Shown: in pieces, positions 1 through 8,177 of the stretch
Numbering within the stretch: position 1 is the first letter of the stretch
How the letters are laid out: every line of letters begins with the position of its first letter
Assembly: GCF_018271995.1 (NCBI RefSeq)
Contig: NZ_JAGUCO010000031.1
Span: 1 to 45,559, forward strand
Length of the DNA stretch: 45,559 nucleotides
Reading direction: 5' to 3'
From: Carboxylicivirga linearis
GTDB taxonomy: Bacteria; Bacteroidota; Bacteroidia; Bacteroidales; Marinilabiliaceae
The notes under the pieces: model-generated
Databases searched by the model: none
Told to the model about the DNA's origin: nothing
Seen by the model: only the letters and a program-made list of their open reading frames with translations
Translations under genes and position numbers: made by a program

Positions 1-2
1 TG

Positions 3-140
3 AACTCGCTACGCTCAAACAGCACCGATTTTAACGGCAACTTCACCTTGCTTTATGGCTCACCAGACAAGGCCGATCTAGGGCTAACTTTTACCCGAGA
101 ATTTTCACTCACTCAATCTCATAATGAACCAGAATTATAA
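3..140 (+). CDS. C-terminal end of an unidentified protein (5' truncated by window)
   Basis: An uninterrupted frame enters from the window edge and ends at a TAA, giving 45 codons. The peptide has alternating polar and hydrophobic residues (for example LLYGSPDKADLGLTFTREF), which would suit beta-strands. That is too little to name a family. No start codon is inside the window. The alternative is that this is chance open frame; the other two forward frames are interrupted early. I do not recognise the product. Confidence 0.4.
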   Translation, partial: NSLRSNSTDFNGNFTLLYGSPDKADLGLTFTREFSLTQSHNEPEL

Positions 141-250
141 ATCTATTCTGAACTATTTTGATCGAAGAATAAACCCTCGACCCGATTCGATTGTTTGTAT
201 ATAACTTCACCTCATGCTGGATGGGGGGTTGCATTAATTAATGATTACCT

Positions 251-2362
251 ATGAGTAAGAAATTAAATAAAGAGCTGGGGTTATTTGACGTATTTGCCAT
301 TAGTACCGGAGCCATGTTCAGTTCTGGTTTCTTTTTACTTCCGGGTATCGCATCTCATTACACCGGGGCATCGGTATTTATAGCCTATATGCTTGCCGGA
401 GTTTTGATTCTTCCAACCATGTTTAGTATTGCCGAAATATCAACCGCCTTACCCCGGTCAGGAGGTGCTTATTTCTTTCTCGATCGCAGTCTGGGTCCAT
501 TATTCGGGACTATTGGAGGTTTAGGCACCTACTTCGCATTAATGCTTAAAACCGCTTTTGCAATTATTGGTATCGGAGCGTATGCTGCACTTTTTTGGGA
601 GGTACCTACAAAACTAGTCGCCATTATAGCAACCCTCTTTTTTATGGCTTTAAATCTGGTAGGAGCTAAGAAAACATCTGCCTTTCAAAAGATATTTGTG
701 GTATTTCTTCTCATCATTTTAATTTCTTTTATTGTAGATGGCATTTACTCTATCTTTTTTCAATCAACCATAAGCAAAGAAGCGCTGAACACACAATTCA
801 CTCCCTTTCTTTCTGATGGATTAGGTGGATTATTTACCTCTGCCGGCTTTGTATTTGTATCATACCTTGGTTTAACACAGATTGCCAGTGTAGCTGAAGA
901 AATTAAAAATCCTGAAAGAAATATTCCGCTTGGGATGGTTTTATCTTTAGTGGTGACAGGATTAATATACGGAGTAGGTGTTTTTATTATGGTGGCATTA
1001 ATCGATCCGGCAACTTTTGCTGACGAATTGGCTCCGGCGGCCGTAGCCGCCTCCAAAATCTACAGTTGGTTACCCGAAAACACCGGAGTTATTTTAATGT
1101 CGATTGCCGCATTGGCGGCTTTTGCCTCAACAGGTAATGCGGGATTATTATCCGCCTCGCGCTATCCGTTTGCTATGGGAAGAGATAAGTTAATGCCTGC
1201 CATTCTCTCAAAAATATGGGGCAAAGGCACCCCTGCCATAGCCATCTTATTTACAACCATTTTCATCATTCTGTTTATCTTACTTCTCTCCGAAGAGGGC
1301 ATTGTAAAACTGGCCAGTACCTTTCAGTTGCTAATATTTATCTTTATTAATTTCTCGGTTATTGTTTTCCGTAAGAGTAAAATTGAATCGTACGATCCGG
1401 GCTATCAGTCGCCTCTATATCCATTTATGCAGATTGTTGGCATTATTATTTCATTTTTATTAATCGTATACCTTGGGTGGATGCCTATCCTTTTCACTAC
1501 CGGCATTATATTGTTGGCAGTTATTTGGTATCATTTTCATTCGCGGGGAAAAGTAAAACGCGAAGGTGCCATTTTTCATTGGTTTGCACTTCTGGGGCAA
1601 TACCAGTACGATGAATTGGAAAACGAATTAATGACCATTGTAAAAGAAAAAGGTTTGAGAGAAGGTGATCCTTTTGACGAAACAGTGATTAATTCCAGGA
1701 TTAGCATCTTAAAGCAACAAAGCAGTCTGAATCAAATATTAGATAAAGTCACTGATTATTTCCAAACCGAACTGCAGTATAATAAGAAAACTATCAAAGA
1801 ACGATTCATTCATTCACTTGATGAAGACTCTGTGATTGCCTTACCCGGTGTTTTGTTTTTTCATGTGAAGGATAAAAATGTGATGCACCCATCCATTTAC
1901 TCAGTTGTTAGTAAAGTTGTCATATCGGATGTTAGTCCGTTTAAAAATCCCGAACCATTTTCGCCCATTCATATTTGTTGTTTTATGATTAACTCCGACG
2001 AAAACCCAAAACAACAATTACGCATGCTGTCACGAATGGTTGATATTATGGAACGACCTGGTTTTGTTCAGGAGATTATTAAGATGGACAGTCACCGTGC
2101 AATGAAAGAATATATGCTGCAGAACGAACGATTCATCAGCATTAAACTCCTGAATGGAACGGCTCAGTCTGCTATGGTAGGACTTCAGCTGAAAGAAGTA
2201 CAACTACCCAAAGATGTGTTGGTTGCTTTGATTGAACGTGATAATAAAACCTTTGCTCCAAACGGCTCCACTCTTCTTCAAGAAGATGATATACTTACCA
2301 TAATAGGCGAAGAAAAATCTATTTCAAAACTGTTTAAAAGCTATATCAGTAATAATATTTGA
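251..2362 (+). CDS. APC-family amino acid permease with C-terminal EIIA-like and RCK_C-like domains
   Basis: The first ~430 residues are about twelve hydrophobic segments of the amino acid-polyamine-organocation (APC) family. The helix-1 signature is GLFDVFAISTGAMFSSGFFLLPG, shown here in part as GAMFSSGFFLLPG, followed by PRSGGAYFF. The protein should import amino acids or polyamines across the inner membrane by proton or ion coupling. Residues ~465-615 resemble a PTS EIIA type-2 fold (PIHICCFMINSDENPKQQL, then LSRMVDIM), but the place of the phospho-accepting AiPH motif reads ALPGVLFFH, so phosphorylation at the usual position is unlikely. Residues ~640-703 resemble an RCK_C/TrkA_C ligand-binding domain, ending near GSTLLQEDDILTIIGEE. 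At 703 residues it is much longer than a plain permease (~450-500). The substrate cannot be read from sequence. The permease call is firm; the two soluble domains are inferred from motif similarity. No clear Shine-Dalgarno precedes the ATG. Confidence 0.85.
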   Translation: MSKKLNKELGLFDVFAISTGAMFSSGFFLLPGIASHYTGASVFIAYMLAGVLILPTMFSIAEISTALPRSGGAYFFLDRSLGPLFGTIGGLGTYFALMLKTAFAIIGIGAYAALFWEVPTKLVAIIATLFFMALNLVGAKKTSAFQKIFVVFLLIILISFIVDGIYSIFFQSTISKEALNTQFTPFLSDGLGGLFTSAGFVFVSYLGLTQIASVAEEIKNPERNIPLGMVLSLVVTGLIYGVGVFIMVALIDPATFADELAPAAVAASKIYSWLPENTGVILMSIAALAAFASTGNAGLLSASRYPFAMGRDKLMPAILSKIWGKGTPAIAILFTTIFIILFILLLSEEGIVKLASTFQLLIFIFINFSVIVFRKSKIESYDPGYQSPLYPFMQIVGIIISFLLIVYLGWMPILFTTGIILLAVIWYHFHSRGKVKREGAIFHWFALLGQYQYDELENELMTIVKEKGLREGDPFDETVINSRISILKQQSSLNQILDKVTDYFQTELQYNKKTIKERFIHSLDEDSVIALPGVLFFHVKDKNVMHPSIYSVVSKVVISDVSPFKNPEPFSPIHICCFMINSDENPKQQLRMLSRMVDIMERPGFVQEIIKMDSHRAMKEYMLQNERFISIKLLNGTAQSAMVGLQLKEVQLPKDVLVALIERDNKTFAPNGSTLLQEDDILTIIGEEKSISKLFKSYISNNI

Positions 2363-2384
2363 TTTATTGATTCTATGCTACCAA

Positions 2385-2431
2385 TAGGATCGCAACTTCT
2401 AACCATGATGCAAATCAAAGATGCGATCCTA
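2385..2431. terminator. Hairpin between convergent genes
   Basis: TAGGATCGCA (2385-2394) and TGCGATCCTA (2422-2431) form a perfect 10-bp inverted repeat with a 27-nt loop. It lies 22 bp after the permease stop and 6 bp from the stop of the convergent oxidoreductase gene. Neither side has a strong T-run, so it may act as a bidirectional terminator or a 3'-end stabiliser. Confidence 0.45.
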
Positions 2432-2437
2432 ATAAAA

Positions 2438-3862
2438 TTAACCTTCCGGTTTAATATTCTGATTCATATGAAAGAAATTATCCGGATCATATTTTGATTT
2501 AACGGCCGACAGCTTTTTATAGTTTTTACCATAAGCAGCCTTCACCAGACTTTCACCTTCCTCTCCAAGGCCGGCGAAATTAACATACAATCCACCAGGA
2601 GAGAATTCTTCCATATCATTTAAATATTCCCTCGCATAGGCTATTACCTGATCATTATTTTCAGCACCAGTCCAGATAGCATCAACGCTGAACAAATAAT
2701 TAGACTTTCTTCCGGTAAAAGCCGTTTGTTCATCACTAATCCGACTCATGGCTCCGCCAATATGCCAGATAGCCACTAAAATCATGGGTTGTGGTGGAGC
2801 TATGGCCTTGGGCACAATGGCCTCAATCGTTTTCTCATCCAGATTATTCAGGTACTTTGATTTGAAATAATACAATTGCTGAGCTTTTGGAAAGAATGGA
2901 TCAAACATCCCCTGAAGCATTACCCAAGGAATAGGTGTACTTAAATCAACAAGTGGGGTACTGATTTCACGAAGTGGCTTTAATATATTAACCCCTACAT
3001 CAGGATTACCACAATGCACCGCTGACAGTATAAGCACTCTTCTGCCGTGTACCTCTTCAGGGAAATCAGGCACCGATGGAATGGTCCAAAACATAGCTGT
3101 TGACGAGACCTCATCTGGAGAAGTTTCCACAAAAGCTTTCCAAACAGGCAAAATTTTGTTAGCCTCTTCTGCAGGATAGAAAGGTAAACATAGAGCAACC
3201 ATTGGCCCTACCAGATGGAGTTTATACTCAAATGAGGTAACGATACCAAAATTACCACCTCCCCCTTTCACAGCCCAAAAAAGATCAGCATTTCTATTCT
3301 CACTGGCCGTAACAAATTCTCCTTTGGCAGTAACCAGGTCAATCGAAAGTAAATTATCAATACTTAATCCGTGCTTTTTACGCAACCATCCTAATCCTCC
3401 TCCAAGTGTTAATCCGGCAATACCTGTAGTAGAAACAACTCCACCCGGAGCAACAAGACCAAATGCCTGAGTTTCTCTATCCAACTCTCCCCAGGTGACG
3501 CCTCCCTGAGCATGAACAGTTTGTTCCTCCGGATTCACCTTAATGCCTTTCATTAAGGATAAATCAATCATTAAACCGCCATCATTGGAAGCACTTCCTG
3601 CTACATTATGTCCACCTCCACGAACCGAGACCAACAAATTATGCTCGCGTGCAAATTTCACCGAGGCTATAACATCAGCCACCCCTGTGCATCGGGCAAT
3701 AAGAGCTGGCTTTTTATCGTGCATACCATTCCACAATTGCCTTACCTCATTATAATCGGCATCTGAACCCGTCAATAACTGACCTCCCAGACTTGTGTTA
3801 AAATCATCAATCAGCTTCTGATCAAGACTAACCCTTCCTTCTGTACTTAATACCACATCCAT
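2438..3862 (-). CDS. FAD-binding oxidoreductase, berberine-bridge-enzyme-like
   Basis: This is a flavoprotein of the PCMH/BBE class that oxidises small molecules with bound FAD. The N-terminal FAD_binding_4 domain carries RGGGHNVAG at residues 81-89; His85 is the expected 8-alpha-histidyl FAD attachment site. The glycine-rich GLTLGGGLGWL follows at 150-160 and KGGGGNFGIVTSFE after it. The C-terminal BBE motif is YDPDNFFHMNQNI. In bicovalent family members a cysteine lies in G-x-C-x-T-x-G; here the stretch is GVVSTTG (141-147) with Val143 at that place, so only single covalent attachment is expected. No signal peptide is seen, so the enzyme is probably cytoplasmic. The 474 residues match the family. 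The gene lies 57 bp downstream of a DUF4242/AraC regulator on the same strand. The substrate is unknown. Confidence 0.85.
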   Translation of the reverse strand: MDVVLSTEGRVSLDQKLIDDFNTSLGGQLLTGSDADYNEVRQLWNGMHDKKPALIARCTGVADVIASVKFAREHNLLVSVRGGGHNVAGSASNDGGLMIDLSLMKGIKVNPEEQTVHAQGGVTWGELDRETQAFGLVAPGGVVSTTGIAGLTLGGGLGWLRKKHGLSIDNLLSIDLVTAKGEFVTASENRNADLFWAVKGGGGNFGIVTSFEYKLHLVGPMVALCLPFYPAEEANKILPVWKAFVETSPDEVSSTAMFWTIPSVPDFPEEVHGRRVLILSAVHCGNPDVGVNILKPLREISTPLVDLSTPIPWVMLQGMFDPFFPKAQQLYYFKSKYLNNLDEKTIEAIVPKAIAPPQPMILVAIWHIGGAMSRISDEQTAFTGRKSNYLFSVDAIWTGAENNDQVIAYAREYLNDMEEFSPGGLYVNFAGLGEEGESLVKAAYGKNYKKLSAVKSKYDPDNFFHMNQNIKPEG

Positions 3863-3880
3863 AATCTTTTATTTAGATTT

Positions 3881-3893
3881 ACATTAGTAATGT
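3881..3893. promoter_or_regulatory. Palindrome upstream of the oxidoreductase gene
   Basis: ACATTAGTAATGT is a perfect dyad (ACATTA-G-TAATGT) 19 bp upstream of the oxidoreductase ATG, in the gap after the regulator gene. It contains TTAGTAAT, also present at 6019-6026 upstream of the NTF2-cupin gene. It could be an operator; in AT-rich DNA it could also be chance. Confidence 0.3.
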
Positions 3894-3919
3894 GGAGGTT
3901 GGAAATGTTTACAACAGAA

Positions 3920-5026
3920 TTAAACAGCCACTTGCGAAGGCAAAATGCCATATTTATTCTGAAAACATTTAGCAAAGTAAGACGGGTTATTAATTCCAAC
4001 ATCCAAAGCAATCTCTGTTATATTCTTCTTTTTTTGTTTTAGTAAGGAAAGTGCTTTTCCCAGTCGTAAATCCCTAATAAAAGCCACGGGTGATGCACCT
4101 GCAATACTTCTTAATTTACGATACAGGTGAGGCCTGCTTAACCCAATAGCACGACTTAAAGATTCTACATTAAACTGTTCATCAGGATAATTTCCTTCTA
4201 CTATATTAAATAAACGATCTAAAAACTCTTGTTCTACTTCGGTTATTACCTGTAGCGTTTTATTCTCTACTTCCTCATTACAAAATACACTCAATTTACC
4301 AATGGAAGATGAAGACATTATTTCGTTGTCGCCCGCAATTTTACAAAAACGATAACTCTGCTCAACCGCTTTTTCAAAAATCACATTGTCATTTTCTGTA
4401 ACCGGCTGACCAACGCTTATTCCCATTTTAAATTTGATATTCCAGCCATTATTTTTGTTGTCAGTTATATTATTATCAAACTCATTTTTTATGGCCACTG
4501 CGCACTGCACAGCACTTTCGGGTGTATAAAAAGTGGTTATAAGGCAATCGTTTTGCAGCTGTTGTAAAATTCGTCCCTGGTAACGTCTGATAATATCTCT
4601 TGCTTTCTGTCCGGGCTTCTCAGGAAATTTTAATGCCTCAAAATTAATACTATCCTTAAGGCTTGTCAACGATATAATATCGAGGGTTAGGATAAAACGA
4701 AATCCTGAATCAGGTTGCCCCGGATTTTTCATCACTATATCTTTATCCAACGACTGCCCATAGGTCATAAAAGCTGAATACATGCCTCCATCAACCTCAA
4801 TAATATTACACACTTCAACTCCGTTGGCCTCTCTGTGAGTTGCTACACATGATTCCATATCCGGGCCTTCCATCAGACAAAAAACCATTCCGGCCTCTTC
4901 GTTTACCCAAAATTGATGATACTTTACATGGTACTTGTCCTGTACAGCAAGATCTTCGAGGTGGGCTTTTTGGGCATATTCGATTGTAATACCAGGAGCA
5001 TTGTGATAATCCATAAACAGTGGCAT
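3920..5026 (-). CDS. Fusion regulator: DUF4242 + class III cyclase-like + AraC HTH
   Basis: Three parts are visible. Residues 1-~90 are a DUF4242 (SCO4226-like, proposed nickel-responsive) ferredoxin-like domain: MPLFMDYHNAPGITIE, QDKYHVKYHQFWVNEEAG, then THREANGV. Residues ~108-250 resemble a class III nucleotide cyclase: LTLDIISLTS (Asp116), QLQNDCLITTF (Asp160), FKMGISVGQPV and QSYRFCKIAGDNEIMSS. The two Asp are 44 residues apart, the spacing of the two metal-binding Asp in class III cyclases. However, the N-x-x-x-R catalytic motif reads E-Q-S-Y-R, so the Asn is missing and catalysis is doubtful. Residues ~270-368 are an AraC-type double helix-turn-helix (LSRAIGLSRPHLYRKL, then ITEIALDVGINNPSYFAKCF). 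It probably senses a metal, nucleotide or small molecule and controls the flanking oxidoreductase and cupin genes; that target assignment is inference from position. Confidence 0.8.
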   Translation of the reverse strand: MPLFMDYHNAPGITIEYAQKAHLEDLAVQDKYHVKYHQFWVNEEAGMVFCLMEGPDMESCVATHREANGVEVCNIIEVDGGMYSAFMTYGQSLDKDIVMKNPGQPDSGFRFILTLDIISLTSLKDSINFEALKFPEKPGQKARDIIRRYQGRILQQLQNDCLITTFYTPESAVQCAVAIKNEFDNNITDNKNNGWNIKFKMGISVGQPVTENDNVIFEKAVEQSYRFCKIAGDNEIMSSSSIGKLSVFCNEEVENKTLQVITEVEQEFLDRLFNIVEGNYPDEQFNVESLSRAIGLSRPHLYRKLRSIAGASPVAFIRDLRLGKALSLLKQKKKNITEIALDVGINNPSYFAKCFQNKYGILPSQVAV

Positions 5027-5037
5027 AACTCAATTAT

Positions 5038-5057
5038 TTAAGTAATGAAGTACTTAA
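5038..5057. promoter_or_regulatory. Dyad upstream of the AraC-fusion regulator
   Basis: TTAAGTA (5038-5044) and TACTTAA (5051-5057) form a perfect 7-bp inverted repeat with a 6-nt spacer, starting 12 bp upstream of the regulator ATG. It could be an autoregulatory operator. No experimental-type evidence is available in the sequence. Confidence 0.3.
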
Positions 5058-5112
5058 TTTAATGCATATCACTATTAAAAGCAACTTTTATTACAACGCC
5101 CCTTAAATTTGG

Positions 5113-6006
5113 CTATTTTTTCGCATTCATCTGGGCTACCTTATTTTCGAAATGACTCACTAATTCTCTGATGCCTTCTTCAGGTCCAAAACTCACCAAA
5201 AGCAAATCTTCTTCAACTCCACCTGTATGACCCGGTTTCATGTAAAAGGCTTCTCCCTCGCGAAAAACTTCGGAAGTACCATCTTCGTAATCCATTCGAA
5301 TAGCACCTTTTACTACATACCCCCAATGTGGAACCTGGCAATGATCGTTTTTTAATCCTTCAAGAAGAGGTGTAAATTCCGTTCCGGCTGGTGCATTATT
5401 AATATCCACACACATTCCTCCCCATCCTTCAATCATTGGAAACACTTGATCTTTTGGGAAATCATTCAGATTTACATGTGTTTTATCAGGTGCTTTGTTT
5501 GCATCCACTACAAATTTTCCTTCGGCATAAGAATTTAAATTAAGCATATTAATATTTAAAATTTTCCAGTCCTTATTAACTCGCTTCAGCACATAAGCTC
5601 TCCGATCCTGTTCACTTTTATCCTCGTTAAATTGCGACATATTTACCCATGCCAAATCACCATCCACCTTTATAAAATGATACTTGAAATCTTTCGGATC
5701 TTCATAGGTTTTAATGTCATTCTCTTCTTTCCAGTCCATATGATCTTTAAAACCTTTACCTATTTCTTCCCATCCTTGTAACAAATAATAGTTCTCCATA
5801 CCGGAGTATAGGAACAAGGCCTGCTCATCTTTTACCCAATTTTCGGCATATGCTACAAAATCATTATTGTTAAAAGTGGTTCGTTCGTTTTCAAGCAGGT
5901 TGATTATTTCTTTCCGCGCATCTTTATTACCTGCATTGATAAATAATAAACCTGTTGCAACCAGCAAGGCAGCGACACCTAAAATACTTAATACCTTCTT
6001 TTTCAT
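5113..6006 (-). CDS. Exported NTF2-like (DUF4440/SnoaL) + cupin protein
   Basis: The N-terminus (MKKKVLSILGVAALLVATGLLF) is a signal peptide or membrane anchor with no lipobox cysteine. Residues ~30-150 look like an NTF2-like/SnoaL domain (NNNDFVAYAENWVKDEQALF, DLAWVNMSQF, then VLKRVNKDWKILNINM). Residues ~205-290 are a cupin: CQVPHWGYVVKGAIRMDYEDG, given here as PHWGYVVKG and IRMDYEDG, then EGEAFYMKPGHTG. The His in PHWG and PGH are candidate metal ligands. The protein would work in the periplasm or at the membrane, perhaps binding or modifying a small ligand. It is upstream of, and on the same strand as, the AraC-fusion regulator. No enzyme activity can be assigned. Confidence 0.7.
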   Translation of the reverse strand: MKKKVLSILGVAALLVATGLLFINAGNKDARKEIINLLENERTTFNNNDFVAYAENWVKDEQALFLYSGMENYYLLQGWEEIGKGFKDHMDWKEENDIKTYEDPKDFKYHFIKVDGDLAWVNMSQFNEDKSEQDRRAYVLKRVNKDWKILNINMLNLNSYAEGKFVVDANKAPDKTHVNLNDFPKDQVFPMIEGWGGMCVDINNAPAGTEFTPLLEGLKNDHCQVPHWGYVVKGAIRMDYEDGTSEVFREGEAFYMKPGHTGGVEEDLLLVSFGPEEGIRELVSHFENKVAQMNAKK

Positions 6007-6201
6007 GACTTATAATTTTTAGTAATAATTAAAGACTCTTTTTCAAGTCGTTATAACAAAAGCCAAATTACGATAGGTATTATGCAGAAGGCGAACACGT
6101 TTAAATCTAAGAATGCAACATTTGTTGCATCAGATCATTCTTTTACCTGAGAAGTTTTATAAATATAAAGAGAAGAGCTAATTAAGATAACATAGATAAG
6201 A

Positions 6202-6240
6202 AACGGTTCTATCAAACCGTAATGGCTATAAAGAACCGTT
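6202..6240 (-). terminator. Hairpin after the TPR-NTF2 gene
   Basis: AACGGTTCT (6202-6210) and AGAACCGTT (6232-6240) are a perfect 9-bp inverted repeat, 32 bp past the stop of the minus-strand gene that ends at 6273. There is only a weak T-rich tail, so it is a plausible rather than classic terminator. Confidence 0.5.
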
Positions 6241-6272
6241 CCCAAACATTGGATATTATTATAACTGTTACT

Positions 6273-7784
6273 TTATTGCCAGTGCCACACCTGCATTTTC
6301 CAATCTCCATCTTCTTTGGTTAGTATCGATGTAAAGGCTGATTCCCATTCTTGGGATTCATCCGAACCTTTGGCTTTAAATTTCTGACATGCAACTCCGC
6401 ATACAACGGCCTTATTTCCTTTACCCGATATTTTAACCGGATTTAGCAATGCAAATTCAAATTCCCCTCCTAAAAAGTATTGCCATCTTATTTCCATATT
6501 GGGTAATCCTACATTCGATCTATGATCGCCATAAATTTCAATACTCTGAGGCATAAAATAAGCAGACTGTTTCTTCAGCATTTCTTCTGTTACCTTCACA
6601 TTAAAATCGTACAATGACGAGAAAGACTGACATAACTTTTTGATCTTAGTTTTATCTTCATCAGTAAAGGTCCCGTCTTCGTAATAATGTGAGACTATTA
6701 TTTTCCAGTCATCATCGGCTTTATCAACCAGAAAAATAGCATTGCCATCATAACTGGTTTCTTTTCCGTTATTGTTTTTAAAGTCGCCGTTAGCACTACC
6801 TATTACTGCTGCAATATTCCCCAGTCCAATCACATCATCAATTTTAATATCAGCCCGCGAGTATGTACCATTATTGTATCTTCTCTCCAGATTTGCTTTG
6901 ATATTGTATTTACCTACATTAACCATGTTGTTTTTATATATTTCTATGGCCTGATTATGCATCACTGCACTGAGCTTCTCAAAATCCTCATCTACATAAC
7001 TCTCTTCGCTCTCAATACAAATATCTTTGATGGTTTGAATATCCTGTTCGCTTATTTCTGTAAACTTTCCCCTTGCTTTTGCAATAGCAGCCTTCTTTAT
7101 CGACACTTTCATACCCATAGCTGCGGCTTTATCAAATGATTCGCCGGCCTCTTTTAACATACCGTTTGCCATAAACCAGTCGCCTTTTGAATCGTATGGA
7201 TTGGCATGATCAGGTTCAAGCGCCAGGTATTTGTCGAAACACTTCTGAGCCTCATCCATATTTTTCAGTTGCATTTGTTTATACCCCATCATATTATAGG
7301 CCGGACCAAACTTTTTATTGGATTTAATTATTTTATCATTACAAGCCACACTTTCATCAAGGTTACTCATAAAAAATGTTAGCCATAAACTAAGTTGCGG
7401 ATCCTTAGGATATTTCTTAAAAAACTGATTGAAGTAATTAACCGATGATTCACCTTTTAGGTTGGCCTGAAATCCATCCATAAATAGTTGTTCATCAGCC
7501 GACATTTTCATCCCTTGTATTTTATCCAGCTTTTGTTGATAAGTCATCTCATCTGGTCCCATCAATACAACAAATGCACAATCGGGATCTTTTTGCTGAG
7601 CCTTCTTAACCAACTCATCTGCTTTACTCATATTTGCCATGTAATAATTATCGATAGCCTCCCTCAGTAACTGAGAAACCTCATTGGAAGAAGTTGTAAA
7701 TTTCAGCTTCTCACCCTTCTGACCTGTAACAGCAGATGTAAAAAGTACAAGTGCCATAACCAAACTAAACTGTAAACCTTTCAT
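6273..7784 (-). CDS. Exported TPR protein with two C-terminal NTF2-like repeats
   Basis: The signal peptide is MKGLQFSLVMALVLFTSAVTGQ. Residues ~30-230 contain TPR-like helical pairs, clearest at FGPAYNMMGYKQMQLKNMDEA and ALEPDHANPYDSKGDWF (quoted in part: AYNMMGYKQMQLKNMDEA). From ~240 two NTF2/SnoaL-like (DUF4440-type) units follow; each ends with a DDWKI or DGDWKMQVWHW strand, a hallmark of that fold (first unit VDKADDDWKIIVSHYYEDG, second TKEDGDWKMQVWHWQ). The likely place is the periplasm. Together with the neighbouring NTF2-cupin gene this makes three NTF2-like units within 2.7 kb, which suggests a shared role; the role is unknown. Confidence 0.65.
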   Translation of the reverse strand: MKGLQFSLVMALVLFTSAVTGQKGEKLKFTTSSNEVSQLLREAIDNYYMANMSKADELVKKAQQKDPDCAFVVLMGPDEMTYQQKLDKIQGMKMSADEQLFMDGFQANLKGESSVNYFNQFFKKYPKDPQLSLWLTFFMSNLDESVACNDKIIKSNKKFGPAYNMMGYKQMQLKNMDEAQKCFDKYLALEPDHANPYDSKGDWFMANGMLKEAGESFDKAAAMGMKVSIKKAAIAKARGKFTEISEQDIQTIKDICIESEESYVDEDFEKLSAVMHNQAIEIYKNNMVNVGKYNIKANLERRYNNGTYSRADIKIDDVIGLGNIAAVIGSANGDFKNNNGKETSYDGNAIFLVDKADDDWKIIVSHYYEDGTFTDEDKTKIKKLCQSFSSLYDFNVKVTEEMLKKQSAYFMPQSIEIYGDHRSNVGLPNMEIRWQYFLGGEFEFALLNPVKISGKGNKAVVCGVACQKFKAKGSDESQEWESAFTSILTKEDGDWKMQVWHWQ

Positions 7785-8177
7785 AATGATGATTTTTTAA
7801 TGAAGTAAACAAGTATATAAGTTACGCATTTATCCAGCCTAGGTCAATATATATCATACAGTTAGGCATTGGCATTTCAACCTCCCCCTAATCCTTAATT
7901 TAATATACATCAGACACAGTTCTGTCTAACCTTAATGCCTATAGTAAACCGTGCGCTATTGGAAATAATCTTATCAAGCAACTTCAAACCATAATGCCAT
8001 CCTGAATCAATTAATGGATAAAAAACAGCCGTTGATGGAAGAAAAATCACCCAAAATTTATCCTCGATATATTGATCAAAACAAGAGTGTCATTGATGTA
8101 AATAGAATTACCATCTTCTGTTTTGTAGCGTAAACTGGATAAGATTTACAAGCTGTTAAGAATCAAATACCAGTATT
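7785..8177. other. Intergenic region between divergent genes
   Basis: This 393-bp gap lies between divergent genes and must hold both promoters. I see no exact TAnnTTTG element at a sensible distance, no RNA gene and no repeat. A 39-codon open frame at 8014-8133 (plus) has no recognisable similarity. Confidence 0.4.

Noticed and set aside
8014-8133. 39-codon open frame between divergent genes
   Set aside because: There is no recognisable domain and no sign of translation; an open frame of this size is expected by chance in AT-rich DNA.
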